The notes: generated from the letters alone by a model not told the origin. 64,000 nt of DNA from Calidifontibacillus erzurumensis (GCF_013303125.1 NZ_JABTTE010000001.1:186001-250000), one strand, 5' to 3'. Numbered from the stretch's first letter, positions 35,417 to 45,361 are shown. Numbers and translations: made by a program.

Positions 35417-36478
35417 ATGAATCGCCTTCAGCAAGTTAGGGATAAATTTGTTGAAAAAGATATCGATGGTTTTCTGATTACGAACAGTAAAAATCGGAGA
35501 TATATGACAGGATTTACAGGCACGGCTGGGGTCGTCCTTATATCTTCGAAAAATGCGATTTTTATTACTGACTTTCGGTATATAGATCAAGCAAAAAATC
35601 AAGTCAAATATTATGATATCGTTCAACATCAAGGTCCCATTCATGAAGAAGTGGCTCGGCTTGTAAAGGAATTAGGCATTCAAAAACTCGGCTTTGAACA
35701 AGATGAAATGACTTATGGTACATATAAAATTTATGAAAAATTAATTTCGGCACAGCTAGTTCCTATTTCGGGAATGATTGAAAGTTTGCGGCAGATAAAA
35801 TCAGATGAAGAACTGCAAATTTTAAAAGAAGCTTGTTCAATTGCAGATGATGCATTTACACATATTCTTAAATATATAAAAAGTGGAGTAACTGAACTTG
35901 ATATTGCCAATGAACTTGAATTTTTTATGAGAAAAAAAGGAGCAACTTCATCTTCTTTTGATATAATTGTTGCGTCCGGTTGGCGTTCAGCTTTGCCACA
36001 CGGGGTAGCTTCGAACAAGGTGTTAAAGGATGGAGAACTTGTAACACTTGATTTTGGTGCTTATTATAAAGGGTATTGTTCAGACTTAACAAGAACTGTA
36101 GCCATTGGAGAAATTAGTGATCAATTAAAAACGATTTACAATATTGTCCTTGAAGCCCAACTGCGAGGCTTGCATGGAATTAAAGCAGGTATTTCCGGAA
36201 AACAAGCCGATGCCTTTACAAGAGATTGTATTACTGAAAAAGGGTATGGCGATTATTTTGGTCATTCCACTGGTCATGGTATTGGTCTTGATATACATGA
36301 AGGCCCCATTCTTTCGATGAAATCTGAAATGAAGTTACAGCCAGGGATGGTTGTTACAGTTGAACCTGGCATATATTTACCAGGTGTCGGTGGTGTTCGA
36401 ATTGAAGATGATATTGTCATTACCGAAGAAGGCAATATCGTTTTAACTCATTCACCGAAAGAATTACTACTATTATAA
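35417..36478 (+). CDS. yqhT: Xaa-Pro aminopeptidase/dipeptidase YqhT (M24 family)
   Basis: 353 aa. N-terminal creatinase-like domain (MTGFTGTAGVVLISS), then the pita-bread metallopeptidase domain. The five metal ligands are visible: Asp in TLDFGAYYKG, Asp in CSDLTRTVA, His in GHSTGHGIG, Glu in VTVEPGIY, and Glu in VRIEDD. ATG 35417 is about 10 bases after GAAAGGA; the ATG at 35408 is too close to it. Directly follows aroQ and precedes efp, as in B. subtilis. Confidence 0.92.
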   Translation: MNRLQQVRDKFVEKDIDGFLITNSKNRRYMTGFTGTAGVVLISSKNAIFITDFRYIDQAKNQVKYYDIVQHQGPIHEEVARLVKELGIQKLGFEQDEMTYGTYKIYEKLISAQLVPISGMIESLRQIKSDEELQILKEACSIADDAFTHILKYIKSGVTELDIANELEFFMRKKGATSSSFDIIVASGWRSALPHGVASNKVLKDGELVTLDFGAYYKGYCSDLTRTVAIGEISDQLKTIYNIVLEAQLRGLHGIKAGISGKQADAFTRDCITEKGYGDYFGHSTGHGIGLDIHEGPILSMKSEMKLQPGMVVTVEPGIYLPGVGGVRIEDDIVITEEGNIVLTHSPKELLLL

Positions 36479-36537
36479 ATATGCAATTTATATCAATTTG
36501 AATACTTCATTACAAACTACATAATGGGAGGATTTTT

Positions 36538-37095
36538 ATGATTTCAGTAAATGATTTTAGAACAGGTTTAACAATTGAAGTGGATGGAGGCATTTGGCAA
36601 GTTATTGAATTCCAACATGTAAAGCCAGGAAAAGGAGCGGCTTTCGTTCGTTCTAAATTGAGAAACTTACGTACAGGTGCTGTTCAAGAAAAAACGTTCC
36701 GTGCTGGTGAAAAAGTTGCAAAAGCTCGCATTGAAAATCGTAAAATGCAATACTTATATGCAAGTGGTGATTCTCATATTTTCATGGACAATGAAACTTA
36801 TGAACAAATTGAATTAAGTGCTTCCCAATTACAACATGAGCTTAAATTTTTGAAAGAAAATATGGAAGTTTATATTATGTCATTCCAAGGCGAAACAATT
36901 GGTGTAGAATTGCCGAATACTGTTGAATTAAAAGTAGTTGAAACAGAGCCTGGTATTAAAGGTGATACAGCATCAAACGTAACAAAATCAGCTACATTGG
37001 AAACAGGCTTAGTTGTTCAAGTACCATTATTTGTAAATGAAGGAGATACATTAATCATTAGTACTGCTGATGGAAAATACGTATCAAGAGCATAA
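36538..37095 (+). CDS. efp: Elongation factor P
   Basis: 185 aa. Rescues ribosomes stalled at polyproline. Three beta-barrel (KOW/OB) domains. The tip loop is [12 protein letters not shown] with Lys32, the residue modified by 5-aminopentanol in Bacillus. The C-terminal signature block [24 protein letters not shown] is complete. GGGAGG precedes the ATG; a strong terminator follows. Confidence 0.97.
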   Translation: MISVNDFRTGLTIEVDGGIWQVIEFQHVKPGKGAAFVRSKLRNLRTGAVQEKTFRAGEKVAKARIENRKMQYLYASGDSHIFMDNETYEQIELSASQLQHELKFLKENMEVYIMSFQGETIGVELPNTVELKVVETEPGIKGDTASNVTKSATLETGLVVQVPLFVNEGDTLIISTADGKYVSRA

Positions 37096-37119
37096 TTTAT
37101 TAGTGAATCAATAAAGTTT

Positions 37120-37152
37120 GCAGAGGAGAGTTCTCTCCTCTGCTTTTTTTTT
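37120..37152 (+). terminator. Terminator after efp
   Basis: Perfect 11-bp stem GCAGAGGAGAG / CTCTCCTCTGC with a 2-base apparent loop, then eight or more T. Confidence 0.95.
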
Positions 37153-37212
37153 AGTCTAATTTCGAAAGCTTGTCATACATATTTATCAGGAAGATAAATA
37201 GGAGGGAACATT

Positions 37213-37494
37213 TTGAGAAGATGGTTTCACCACCTCGATTCGGCTGTGATGTCGATGGCGGGTCTTCGAATTTTATCTGCATTAATTGAATTGTCGGCAG
37301 CCATAGCCATGCTCTTTTTAAACGATGTAAAAAAAGCATTGGCAGTGAATGCTTTTCTCGCAATGGTCGGACCTACAATCCTTATTACTACAATGAGTAT
37401 TGGGCTGATTAGCTTATCAGATGATTTATCGGTAAGTAAGCTTGTATTCATCGCTATAGGTGTCGGCTTTATATTATATGGAATATATAAATGA
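37213..37494 (+). CDS. yqhV: YqhV membrane protein
   Basis: 93 aa, the same length as B. subtilis YqhV. Three hydrophobic stretches (GLRILSALIELSAAIAMLF, ATVGPTILI-like, LVFIAIGVGFILYGIY). TTG start behind AGGAGGG. Sits just before spoIIIAA; in B. subtilis it has also been linked to mother-cell expression. Function unknown. Confidence 0.8.
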   Translation: MRRWFHHLDSAVMSMAGLRILSALIELSAAIAMLFLNDVKKALAVNAFLAMVGPTILITTMSIGLISLSDDLSVSKLVFIAIGVGFILYGIYK

Positions 37495-37504
37495 ATCCCA
37501 GAAA

Positions 37505-37534
37505 GTCATAAAGTGTGGGGACATGCATAAAAAT
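37505..37534 (+). promoter_or_regulatory. Candidate sigma-E promoter for the spoIIIA operon
   Basis: GTCATA, a 15-base spacer, then CATAAAAAT. This resembles the sigma-E pattern (ATA at -35, CATA..T at -10) and sits about 50 bp before spoIIIAA, whose transcription is sigma-E dependent in B. subtilis. Confidence 0.5.
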
Positions 37535-37581
37535 GTCAGTAAATAGCTTCCGCACAATTTTTGTAGGAGGAGGCGCCAGTA

Positions 37582-38520
37582 ATGAATGAAGAGCTTTTTC
37601 ATATATTGCCAAAGACTATTGCTGAAAGAATAAAACAGTACTCCGAATCTGTTCAAGAAAAAATTGAGGAAATTCGGATCCGGATTGAACGCCCGCTTGA
37701 ACTTGTTATAAGTGGAGAACCTTTTTACCCAAATGGTTATATTGTGACAAAACAGGATGGCTTGAACTTGTTAAATAAACTTAGCGATTATTCCATATAT
37801 ACACTTGAGGAAGAGCTTAAGCGAGGGTTCATTACGGTGAAAGGCGGCCACCGGGTAGGGTTGGCGGGAAAAGTTATTACAGAACAAGGACGTGTCAAAG
37901 CAATTCGGGATATTGCCTCCTATAACATTCGTATAGCGAAAGAAAAAATTGGGATATGTGAACCTTATCTCCCTTATGTTTATAACGGTAAATGGTTGAG
38001 CACAATGATTCTCGGTTCCCCGCAAACAGGAAAAACAACAATGCTACGGGATTTTGCTCGTTTCATCAGCATGGGGCTTTATGAACAGAACATTCCAGCT
38101 TTTAAAGTAGGCATCGTTGATGAGCGTTCAGAAATTGCTGGTTGTGTTAAAGGAATACCTCAACATCAGTTTGGCCCTCGAATTGATGTTTTAGATGCTT
38201 GTCCAAAAGCTGAAGGTATGATGATGATGATCCGCTCGATGAGTCCAGATGTTCTTGTCGTAGATGAAATTGGCAGGATGGAAGATAGTGAAGCCATTTT
38301 AGAAGCGATCAATGCGGGAGTATCTCTTTTTGTAACCGTACATGGCTCAAGTCTTGATGATCTTTATAAAAGGCCATCCATTCGTCCACTGCTCGATCTC
38401 CAAGTTTTTGATAGATTTATTGAATTAGTGCGTTTCAATGGCCCAGGGACTGTAAAATTGATTCGATCTGGTAATGGGGAAGTCATTTATAAAAATGAAG
38501 CGAGAGTGAGATGCAATTGA
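37582..38520 (+). CDS. spoIIIAA: Stage III sporulation ATPase SpoIIIAA
   Basis: 312 aa. Cytosolic secretion-type ATPase thought to power the SpoIIIA-SpoIIQ channel between mother cell and forespore. Seen: Walker A ILGSPQTGKTTML, Walker B DVLVVDEIGRMED, then AGVSLFVTVHGSS. GTAGGAGGAGG precedes the ATG. First of eight genes; it overlaps spoIIIAB by 10 bp. Confidence 0.95.
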   Translation: MNEELFHILPKTIAERIKQYSESVQEKIEEIRIRIERPLELVISGEPFYPNGYIVTKQDGLNLLNKLSDYSIYTLEEELKRGFITVKGGHRVGLAGKVITEQGRVKAIRDIASYNIRIAKEKIGICEPYLPYVYNGKWLSTMILGSPQTGKTTMLRDFARFISMGLYEQNIPAFKVGIVDERSEIAGCVKGIPQHQFGPRIDVLDACPKAEGMMMMIRSMSPDVLVVDEIGRMEDSEAILEAINAGVSLFVTVHGSSLDDLYKRPSIRPLLDLQVFDRFIELVRFNGPGTVKLIRSGNGEVIYKNEARVRCN

Positions 38521-39032
38521 AATTATTGGGAGCCATTATTATTTTGATAGCAACGACATGGATTGGATTTGAGATAGCCAACAAATTGAGTGAACGGCCA
38601 AGACAATTAAGACAGTTGAAAGTGGCGCTCCAATCACTTGAAGCGGAAATTATGTATGGACATGTTGCTTTACGTGATGCAGCAACACATTTATCTTATC
38701 AGTTTGAAAAGCCTTTATCATTATTTTTTAAAAAGTTTGCTGAACGTCTTTCGGACAGTGATACAGTTTTTGTAAGTGCTGCTTGGAAAGAAAGCCTTGA
38801 TGAAATTTGGAAGCGCACAGCTCTAAGACAAGGTGAATATGAAGTTCTCTTGCAATTCGGCGAAACATTGGGTCAACATGATCGAGAACATCAACAAAAA
38901 CATATTCGTTTAGCCCTTGCACATCTTGAAAGGGAAGAAAATGATGCGATCGAAATGCAACGTCAATATGAAAAAATGGTTAGAAGCCTAGGTTTTTTAG
39001 CAGGATTATTAATTGTCATCTTATTGATGTAA
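38511..39032 (+). CDS. spoIIIAB: Stage III sporulation protein SpoIIIAB
   Basis: 173 aa. One N-terminal and one C-terminal membrane segment (KLLGAIIILIATTWIGFEIA and LGFLAGLLIVILLM) flank a long helical domain with RPRQLRQLKVALQSLEAEI. The fold resembles the GspF-type platform protein, fitting a secretion-like channel together with SpoIIIAA. Confidence 0.94.
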   Translation: MQLKLLGAIIILIATTWIGFEIANKLSERPRQLRQLKVALQSLEAEIMYGHVALRDAATHLSYQFEKPLSLFFKKFAERLSDSDTVFVSAAWKESLDEIWKRTALRQGEYEVLLQFGETLGQHDREHQQKHIRLALAHLEREENDAIEMQRQYEKMVRSLGFLAGLLIVILLM

Positions 39033-39052
39033 TAGTTTTGGAGGAATAGGTC

Positions 39053-39256
39053 ATGGAGTTTAATCCAAGTATCATCTTTCATATAGCGGGGATCGGAATT
39101 GTAGCTGCTTTTCTTCATACAATTTTTAAACAGATGGGCAAAGAAGATTTTGCTCATTGGGTTACACTAATTGCTTTTATTTATATCTTATTTATGGTCA
39201 TTACAAAACTACAAGATTTGTTTTTGAAAATTAAAAGTGTCTTTCTTTTTCAATAA
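39053..39256 (+). CDS. spoIIIAC: Stage III sporulation protein SpoIIIAC
   Basis: 67 aa, two hydrophobic helices (IFHIAGIGIVAAFLHTIF and WVTLIAFIYILFMVI) ending KIKSVFLFQ, as in B. subtilis (68 aa). GGAGGAATAGG precedes the ATG. Small membrane component of the feeding-tube channel. Confidence 0.94.
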   Translation: MEFNPSIIFHIAGIGIVAAFLHTIFKQMGKEDFAHWVTLIAFIYILFMVITKLQDLFLKIKSVFLFQ

Positions 39257-39271
39257 AAGGGGGGAGCGGTC

Positions 39272-39661
39272 ATTGAAATTTTACAAATTGTTGGCGTAGC
39301 TTTAATTGCCACTTTTTTGGCATTAGTAATAAAAGAACAAAAACCAGCGCTAGCGTCGATGCTAGTCCTTTTTGTCAGTATTAGTATTTTTCTTTTTTTA
39401 GTTGAAGAAATAAATGAGATTATTCATATGCTAGATAAAATTGCTGCAACAGCTAATATTAACACGATGTATGTGGAAACGATTTTAAAAATTATTGGAA
39501 TAAGTTATATTGCAGAATTTGGTTCACAAATTACGAAAGATGCCGGTCAAGGAGCGGTAGCTGCAAAAATAGAAATGGCTGGAAAAATATTAATATTAGT
39601 GATGGCTATTCCTATATTAACGGTCATTATTGAAACAGTCATATCATTAATTCCTTCATAA
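39272..39661 (+). CDS. spoIIIAD: Stage III sporulation protein SpoIIIAD (apparent AUU start)
   Basis: 129 aa if started at ATT 39272. The reading IEILQIVGVALIATFLALVIKEQ lines up with the B. subtilis N-terminus (MQIDIVQIVGLGLIATFL...). AAAGGGGGGAG lies 5-6 bases before the ATT. Between the preceding in-frame stop at 39254 and the first helix there is no ATG, GTG or TTG in frame. The first conventional start (TTG 39317) would remove half of the first membrane helix. The remainder, with ANINTMYVETILKIIGISYIAEFG and KDAGQGAVAAKIEMAGK, is a complete SpoIIIAD. Confidence 0.85.
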   Translation: MEILQIVGVALIATFLALVIKEQKPALASMLVLFVSISIFLFLVEEINEIIHMLDKIAATANINTMYVETILKIIGISYIAEFGSQITKDAGQGAVAAKIEMAGKILILVMAIPILTVIIETVISLIPS

Positions 39662-39704
39662 TAATCACAATTTTATTTTTAAACGAAAGCCGGGGTGAAA
39701 AAAT

Positions 39705-40904
39705 TTGCTCTCTAAAAATAAAAGAAAAATTTCCTTAATGGTTCTCGTATTCTATCTATCTTTAATAATATCAGTTTGGTTGCCAATAAATGTACAAGCA
39801 TCTCCAGCTGACCCGGCACAAACTTTTATCGATAGCGAATTAGAAAAACTGGGCGTTGATCAAGTAAAACAATTTTGGGAACAAATTGTCCATGAATACG
39901 GTGGCTTTTTACCGGAAAGCCAAAAAGGAACGTTTATGGAATTTGTTAAAGGGGACAAGCAGTTTTCAGCACGGGAATGGATCAACGGCATTTTAAAATT
40001 TATCCTATATGAATTATTAGCGAATGGAAAGCTCTTAGGAACGTTAATTATGCTCACGATTTTTAGTTTAATTTTGCAGTCGATTCAAAATGCATTTGAT
40101 CACCAATCGGTCAGCAAGATCGCCAATGCGATTGTTTATATTGTGCTAATGATTTTAGCTCTCAATAGTTTTCATCTAGCGATATCGTATGCTGAATCTG
40201 CAATTGAAAACATGATGAATTTTATGATTGCCTTATTACCACTCCTTTTAGGTTTAATTGCTTCCATTGGAAGTTTGGCATCCGTTGCATTCTTTCACCC
40301 TATTATTCTTTTTCTTGTTCATACGAGCGGTTTAATTATTAATAAAATCACATTGCCGCTATTATTTTTGGCAACCGTTCTTAGCATTGTAAGCACAATG
40401 ACTGACCATTACAAAGTAACACAGCTTGCAGGTTTATTAAGAAATATTGCCATCTGGATTTTAGGTGCTTTCTTAACGATATTTTTAGGTGTAATTTCTG
40501 TGCAAGGGGCAGCTGTTTCCGTTTCTGATGGTTTAACGGTTCGAACAGCTAAGTTTATAACAAATAACATTGTTCCTGTTTTTGGACGGACGCTTAGTGA
40601 TGCAGCAGATACTGTTCTTAGTGCATCAGTATTGTTAAAGAATACAATTGGACTTGTTGGTGTAGCCATCCTCTTAATATTAGCGGTGTTTCCGGCTATT
40701 AAAGTATTATTATTAGCATTTATATATAAAGCTGCAGCAGCTCTTTTAGAACCGCTTGGTGGAGGGGCTGTCATCCAATGTTTAGATATTATTAGTAAAA
40801 GTGTCATTTACGTATTTGCAGCATTGGCCATTGTCTCTATTATGTTTTTTCTAGCTATTACAGTCATCGTATCTGCGGGCAATATAGCAATGATGATGAG
40901 GTGA
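39705..40904 (+). CDS. spoIIIAE: Stage III sporulation protein SpoIIIAE
   Basis: 399 aa. N-terminal signal peptide (LMVLVFYLSLIISVWLPINVQA, cleavage near ASPA), then multiple membrane segments from about residue 100 on. It is a polytopic membrane core of the SpoIIIA channel. TTG start behind GGGGTG. Length is the same as in B. subtilis. Confidence 0.95.
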   Translation: MLSKNKRKISLMVLVFYLSLIISVWLPINVQASPADPAQTFIDSELEKLGVDQVKQFWEQIVHEYGGFLPESQKGTFMEFVKGDKQFSAREWINGILKFILYELLANGKLLGTLIMLTIFSLILQSIQNAFDHQSVSKIANAIVYIVLMILALNSFHLAISYAESAIENMMNFMIALLPLLLGLIASIGSLASVAFFHPIILFLVHTSGLIINKITLPLLFLATVLSIVSTMTDHYKVTQLAGLLRNIAIWILGAFLTIFLGVISVQGAAVSVSDGLTVRTAKFITNNIVPVFGRTLSDAADTVLSASVLLKNTIGLVGVAILLILAVFPAIKVLLLAFIYKAAAALLEPLGGGAVIQCLDIISKSVIYVFAALAIVSIMFFLAITVIVSAGNIAMMMR

Positions 40905-40909
40905 ATTAA

Positions 40910-41533
40910 ATGGAATTTCTTACGAATTGGATTGCAAACATTATTTTATTTGTTCTTTTTGCCGTCATCATTGATTTATTATTGCCGAATTCAAGCTTTC
41001 AGCGTTATACGAAAATGGTCATTGGGCTTTTGTTGATTGCAATCATTTTAAACCCAATTTTAAAAATATTTGATGAGGATCTTGAACAATTACTTAAAAC
41101 AATGCAATTGCCAAATGTTGAAGACAAAAAACAAATCGAAAATTTAATAGAAAATAAGAAAAATGAAATACAAGCCTCCCAACGTGCATATATTTTAGAA
41201 CAGATGGCTGTCCAGATGGAAGAAATGGTGGAGGAGGAGTTAATGAAAAACTTCGGATATCAAGTTGAAACGATTCATTTTCATTTTTTGGAACCAGGTG
41301 ATGAAATATCTACGGAAAACTTAAAAAAAGTGGAAGTGATCGTAAGAGAGGTACAAAATTCTGAAGAACTAGCAAAAAACATACCGGTTGTAAAAGAAAT
41401 AAAGATAGATACAAGCGTACCAATTCCAAAGGAAAACAAAACAGATGCAACATCGATTTCAGCGTTTTTAGCAGACCGTTGGCAGCTTAATAGAGAGATC
41501 GTAATGGTTGTGATGGAGGGAGGAAAGATGTAG
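40910..41533 (+). CDS. spoIIIAF: Stage III sporulation protein SpoIIIAF
   Basis: 207 aa. Two N-terminal membrane segments (residues 3-22 and 37-50), then a soluble, charged helical and beta domain of the ring-forming type, ending near NREIVMVVMEGGKM. TGAGGTG precedes the ATG; spoIIIAG begins 3 bp after its stop. Confidence 0.93.
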   Translation: MEFLTNWIANIILFVLFAVIIDLLLPNSSFQRYTKMVIGLLLIAIILNPILKIFDEDLEQLLKTMQLPNVEDKKQIENLIENKKNEIQASQRAYILEQMAVQMEEMVEEELMKNFGYQVETIHFHFLEPGDEISTENLKKVEVIVREVQNSEELAKNIPVVKEIKIDTSVPIPKENKTDATSISAFLADRWQLNREIVMVVMEGGKM

Positions 41534-41535
41534 AA

Positions 41536-42213
41536 ATGAGTAATAAGAAAAAAGACTTTGGAAGTTGGTTGAAGGGTTTGTTTTCGAAAACAGCAGAAGG
41601 TGAAGAGAAACGGAAGGATCAAAACTATCAAAAATATTTGTTCCTCCTCCTAGCCATTGGTATTGTATTCATGCTCATAGGTAATTTATTCCAGACAAAA
41701 TCTTCAACGGAAAGGACGGTCGACCAGCCGAATGATGAAAGTACTGTAGAAAAAGATGTGGCTGTATTTGGACAAAAAAAATCAGAAGGGTCTAGTCAAA
41801 TAGCAGACTATGAAGCTCTTTATGAAAATCAGTTGAAAGAAGCACTTGAACAAATTCAAGGTGTTTCAGATGTGACAGTCATGGTAAATCTAGATGCAAC
41901 TGAAACGAGCGTCCTTGAAAAAAATACGGTTATTCAAAGTCAACAAACCGATGAAGTGGACCGCGAAGGCGGAAAGAGAACGATTGAGGATATGTCTCGT
42001 GATGAACAGGTTGTCATTCTTCGCAATGGTGAACAAGAAACACCGATCGTCCTTCAAACTAAAAAACCTGAAATAAGGGGAGTTCTTATAGTTGCAAAGG
42101 GTGCTGAAAATATAAAAGTTAAACAAATGATTGTTGAAGCTGTTACAAGAGTGTTGGATGTGCCTAACCATCGTGTTTCTGTATTGCCGAAAAAAACGAA
42201 GGGGGAATCATAA
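41536..42213 (+). CDS. spoIIIAG: Stage III sporulation protein SpoIIIAG
   Basis: 225 aa. One membrane segment (YLFLLLAIGIVFMLIGNLF, about 36-54), then an extracellular domain with EQIQGVSDVTVMVNL and KPEIRGVLIVAKGAENIKVKQ, the ring-building motif. It forms the large ring of the mother cell-forespore channel. Overlaps spoIIIAH by one base. Confidence 0.95.
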   Translation: MSNKKKDFGSWLKGLFSKTAEGEEKRKDQNYQKYLFLLLAIGIVFMLIGNLFQTKSSTERTVDQPNDESTVEKDVAVFGQKKSEGSSQIADYEALYENQLKEALEQIQGVSDVTVMVNLDATETSVLEKNTVIQSQQTDEVDREGGKRTIEDMSRDEQVVILRNGEQETPIVLQTKKPEIRGVLIVAKGAENIKVKQMIVEAVTRVLDVPNHRVSVLPKKTKGES

Positions 42214-42782
42214 TGTTGTTAAAGAAGCAAACAGTTTGGTTGTTGACAATGGTTAGTTTAGTAATTGTTTTGTCTGTATTTTATATTACTTCACCAATGG
42301 AGCCTTCCAATGAAATGTCATTAGTGACGTCTCAAGAAGATGTGAAAAAAGATGAAGGAACTTCAAATGAGGGTATTGATGTTTCTATTGAGGAAATGGA
42401 AGATGGCACAAAAACAGCAGGGACTGCTTCAGATGATTTATTTACTGCTTTACGTTTGGAAATCGATGAGCAGCGTTCAAAGGCAAAAGAAGAATTGCAA
42501 GCGATTGTTGCTTCTAGTGATGTAACAGCAGAAAAACGGAGTGAAGCTTTGGATAAAATGGAAGAACTGCAAACATATGCTGCTAAAGAAGCAATTCTAG
42601 AAACGATGATTTTAGCAAATGAAAATTATGCTGATGCTCTCGTTAAGGCTGAAGAAGATCAAGTGCGCGTCATAGTGAAAGCGAAGGAACTTTCAAGGTC
42701 AGCAGCCAATGAAATTATGCGATTAGTTCATGATGAACTAGGACCGAAAAAAGTAGCAGTTGAATTTCAGCCAATTAAATAA
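42213..42782 (+). CDS. spoIIIAH: Stage III sporulation protein SpoIIIAH
   Basis: 189 aa. N-terminal membrane anchor (VWLLTMVSLVIVLSVFYI), low-complexity acidic linker, then the SpoIIQ-binding YscJ-like domain (FTALRLEIDEQRSKAKEELQ ... ANEIMRLVHDELGPKKVAVEF). It is shorter than the roughly 218 aa of B. subtilis because the linker is reduced. Last gene of the operon. Confidence 0.94.
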   Translation: MLLKKQTVWLLTMVSLVIVLSVFYITSPMEPSNEMSLVTSQEDVKKDEGTSNEGIDVSIEEMEDGTKTAGTASDDLFTALRLEIDEQRSKAKEELQAIVASSDVTAEKRSEALDKMEELQTYAAKEAILETMILANENYADALVKAEEDQVRVIVKAKELSRSAANEIMRLVHDELGPKKVAVEFQPIK

Positions 42783-42795
42783 CTTTGGGGTGAAA

Positions 42796-42826
42796 AGCGA
42801 ACTGGGATTCCGGTTCGCTATTTTGC
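42796..42826 (+). terminator. Terminator after spoIIIAH
   Basis: AGCGAAC / AGTTCGCT-type stem (42796-42802 with 42813-42819) followed by ATTTTGCTT. Confidence 0.6.
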
Positions 42827-43007
42827 TTATAAAATTTTGTCGTAAATTTTAAAAAACTGTCAAAATATTACGAATCTAAAAATATATTGTTGAATTTAAA
42901 AATGCACTTATCGTATAGTAGTGTATGTGGAATGGCAATGACTAAAATGTCTTAAAAAACATTTCATTTTATTAAAATTCTTAATAGGGGTAAAGGAGTG
43001 TACTGTT

Positions 43008-43532
43008 TTGTTAAAAGTCCAAGAGATTAGAGAACTTATTAAATTGCTTGATAGCACTTCTATCAGTGAATTAACTTATGAAGAAAAAGATTGCAAAATT
43101 AAACTTCGCAAAGGTGCTCTTTATAGCACTGTTCAACCAGAAGTAGTTGTACAAGCTGTACCACAACAAGCGCCTGCTGTGCCGGTTCAAACTGCTGCGG
43201 TAGCTCCAAAAAATGAAGCTCCAACACCAGAGGTAAAAGAAGAGCCTGCAAAAGTTGAAGAAAAACCAAGTGCAAATATTGATGCTGAAGGTTTACACAA
43301 AATCGTTTCACCAATGGTAGGTACTTTCTATGCTGCACCAGCACCAGATGAGCCTCCATATGTGAAAGTTGGAGACAAAATTAATCCAGATACGATCGTA
43401 TGTATCGTTGAAGCAATGAAATTATTCAATGAGATTGAAGCAGAAGTAAAAGGAGAAATTGTTGAAGTATTGGTAAACAATGGCCAGCTAGTTGAATATG
43501 GTCAACCATTATTCCTTGTGAAACCAGAATAA
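43008..43532 (+). CDS. accB: Biotin carboxyl carrier protein of acetyl-CoA carboxylase
   Basis: 174 aa, TTG start 9 bases after AAAGGAG. N-terminal helical region, a Pro/Ala/Gln-rich hinge (about 45-95), and a C-terminal biotinyl domain with VEAMKLF, where Lys138 is the biotin site. It carries carboxybiotin between AccC and the carboxyltransferase for malonyl-CoA synthesis. Confidence 0.96.
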   Translation: MLKVQEIRELIKLLDSTSISELTYEEKDCKIKLRKGALYSTVQPEVVVQAVPQQAPAVPVQTAAVAPKNEAPTPEVKEEPAKVEEKPSANIDAEGLHKIVSPMVGTFYAAPAPDEPPYVKVGDKINPDTIVCIVEAMKLFNEIEAEVKGEIVEVLVNNGQLVEYGQPLFLVKPE

Positions 43533-43546
43533 GGGGGCGGCTATAA

Positions 43547-44905
43547 GTGATTAAAAAGCTATTAATTGCAAATCGAGGAGAAATAGCTGTCCGTATTATT
43601 CGTGCATGTAAGGAATTAGGAATTGAAACGGTAGCTGTTTATTCTGAAGGGGACAAAGATGCTTTACATGTGCAATTAGCTGATGAAGCTTATTGTATTG
43701 GACCTGTAGCTTCAAAAGATAGCTATTTAAATAAAACAAATTTGATAACAATTGCGAAGCTTACGAATACGGACGCCATCCATCCAGGATATGGTTTCTT
43801 AGCCGAAAATGCTGATTTCGCTGAACTTTGCCGCGACAGCAATGTCATTTGGGTTGGTCCAAGTCCTGAAGCGATTCAAGCGATGGGTACCAAGGATGTT
43901 GCCCGCGAGACAATGAGACAAGCTGGTGTTCCAGTTGTTCCTGGTTCAACTGGTATCGTTGAAACGATTGAAGAAGCAAAAAAAGTGGTGGAAGAGGTTA
44001 TCGGCGGGTATCCGGTGATCATTAAAGCAACTGCTGGCGGCGGCGGTAAAGGAATCCGCGTTGCCTATAATGAAGAAGAATTGATTAAAGGAATAAATGT
44101 TACTCAAAAAGAAGCAGCAGCTGCTTTTGGAAACCCAGGTATTTACCTTGAAAAATATATTGAAGACTTCCGCCATGTTGAAATTCAAGTATTGGCAGAT
44201 AATTACGGGAATGTAATCCATTTAGGAGAGCGCGATTGCACTGTACAGCGTCGCATGCAAAAATTGCTTGAAGAAACACCTTCTCCAGCCATTGATGAAA
44301 AGTTGAGAGCAGAAATGGGAGAAGCAGCTGTTAAAGCGGCAAAAGCCGTTAATTATTCCGGTGCAGGTACAATTGAATTCATTTACGATTATCGTAATAA
44401 AAAATTCTATTTCATGGAAATGAATACCCGGATTCAAGTTGAACATCCGGTTACTGAAATGGTAACGGGTGTTGATTTGATTAAATGGATGATTCGTATT
44501 GCCAATGGAGAAAAATTAACGATTAAACAAGAAGATGTGAAATTTGAAGGCTGGGCAATCGAATGCCGGATCAATGCTGAGAACCCTGACAAAAATTTCA
44601 TGCCTTCACCAGGCGAAGTCAAAATGTATTTGCCTCCAGGTGGCTTTGGTGTCCGTGTTGATTCTGCTGTATACCCAGGCTATAAAATTCCGCCATACTA
44701 TGATTCAATGGTTGCAAAACTCATTGTTCATGGATCTACCCGTGAAGAGGCAATTGCTAGAATGAAACGGGCTTTGAGCGAATTTGTCATCGAAGGTATT
44801 GACACAACTATTCCTTTCCATCTACGATTATTAAACCACGAGAAATTTGTGGAAGCTGACTTTAACACAAAATTTCTTGAGAAGTATGATTTAACAAAGA
44901 AATAG
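43547..44905 (+). CDS. accC: Biotin carboxylase subunit of acetyl-CoA carboxylase
   Basis: 452 aa, GTG start behind AAGGGGGCGG. ATP-grasp enzyme: [31 protein letters not shown] lid loop [31 protein letters not shown], and the catalytic [14 protein letters not shown]. Follows accB by 14 bp. Confidence 0.97.
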   Translation: MIKKLLIANRGEIAVRIIRACKELGIETVAVYSEGDKDALHVQLADEAYCIGPVASKDSYLNKTNLITIAKLTNTDAIHPGYGFLAENADFAELCRDSNVIWVGPSPEAIQAMGTKDVARETMRQAGVPVVPGSTGIVETIEEAKKVVEEVIGGYPVIIKATAGGGGKGIRVAYNEEELIKGINVTQKEAAAAFGNPGIYLEKYIEDFRHVEIQVLADNYGNVIHLGERDCTVQRRMQKLLEETPSPAIDEKLRAEMGEAAVKAAKAVNYSGAGTIEFIYDYRNKKFYFMEMNTRIQVEHPVTEMVTGVDLIKWMIRIANGEKLTIKQEDVKFEGWAIECRINAENPDKNFMPSPGEVKMYLPPGGFGVRVDSAVYPGYKIPPYYDSMVAKLIVHGSTREEAIARMKRALSEFVIEGIDTTIPFHLRLLNHEKFVEADFNTKFLEKYDLTKK

Positions 44906-44942
44906 TAATACTTAGTGAATGAATGGGAAAGGAGCTGTCCGT

Positions 44943-45344
44943 ATGGCTGAAAATCAACTAATTGACATGACTGAGCATTCTACGAGTTTCGGTAAGGTAG
45001 AAATTGCTCCTGAAGTAATTGAGGTAATCGCTGGTATTGCTTCATCAGAAGTGGAAGGAGTTGCCTCTATGAGGGGGAATTTTGCTACTGGCGTTGCGGA
45101 AAAACTTGGTAGAAAAAGTCATGGCAAAGGCATTAAAGTCGAGCTTGGTGATGAAGGCATTAAGATTGATGTTTATGTTGTTATGCATTTTGGGGTATCG
45201 ATTCCGGAAGTGGCTAGAAAAATTCAAGATAATATTCGTCAAGCGCTGTTCAATATGACAGCTTTAGAAGCTAATGAAATTAACATTCATGTAGTTGGCG
45301 TCCAATTTGAACAAAAAGCTGAAGAAGATCAACAATTACTTTAA
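44943..45344 (+). CDS. yqhY: Asp23/Gls24 family protein YqhY
   Basis: 133 aa; ATG 44943 follows AAAGGAG. Complete Asp23 domain: FGKVEIAPEVIEVIAGIASSEVEGVASM, then IKVELGDEGIKIDVYVVMHFGVSIPEVARKIQ. In B. subtilis loss of YqhY disturbs acetyl-CoA carboxylase balance, consistent with its place after accC. Confidence 0.93.
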   Translation: MAENQLIDMTEHSTSFGKVEIAPEVIEVIAGIASSEVEGVASMRGNFATGVAEKLGRKSHGKGIKVELGDEGIKIDVYVVMHFGVSIPEVARKIQDNIRQALFNMTALEANEINIHVVGVQFEQKAEEDQQLL

Positions 45345-45361
45345 TAAAATGATTATCATAA

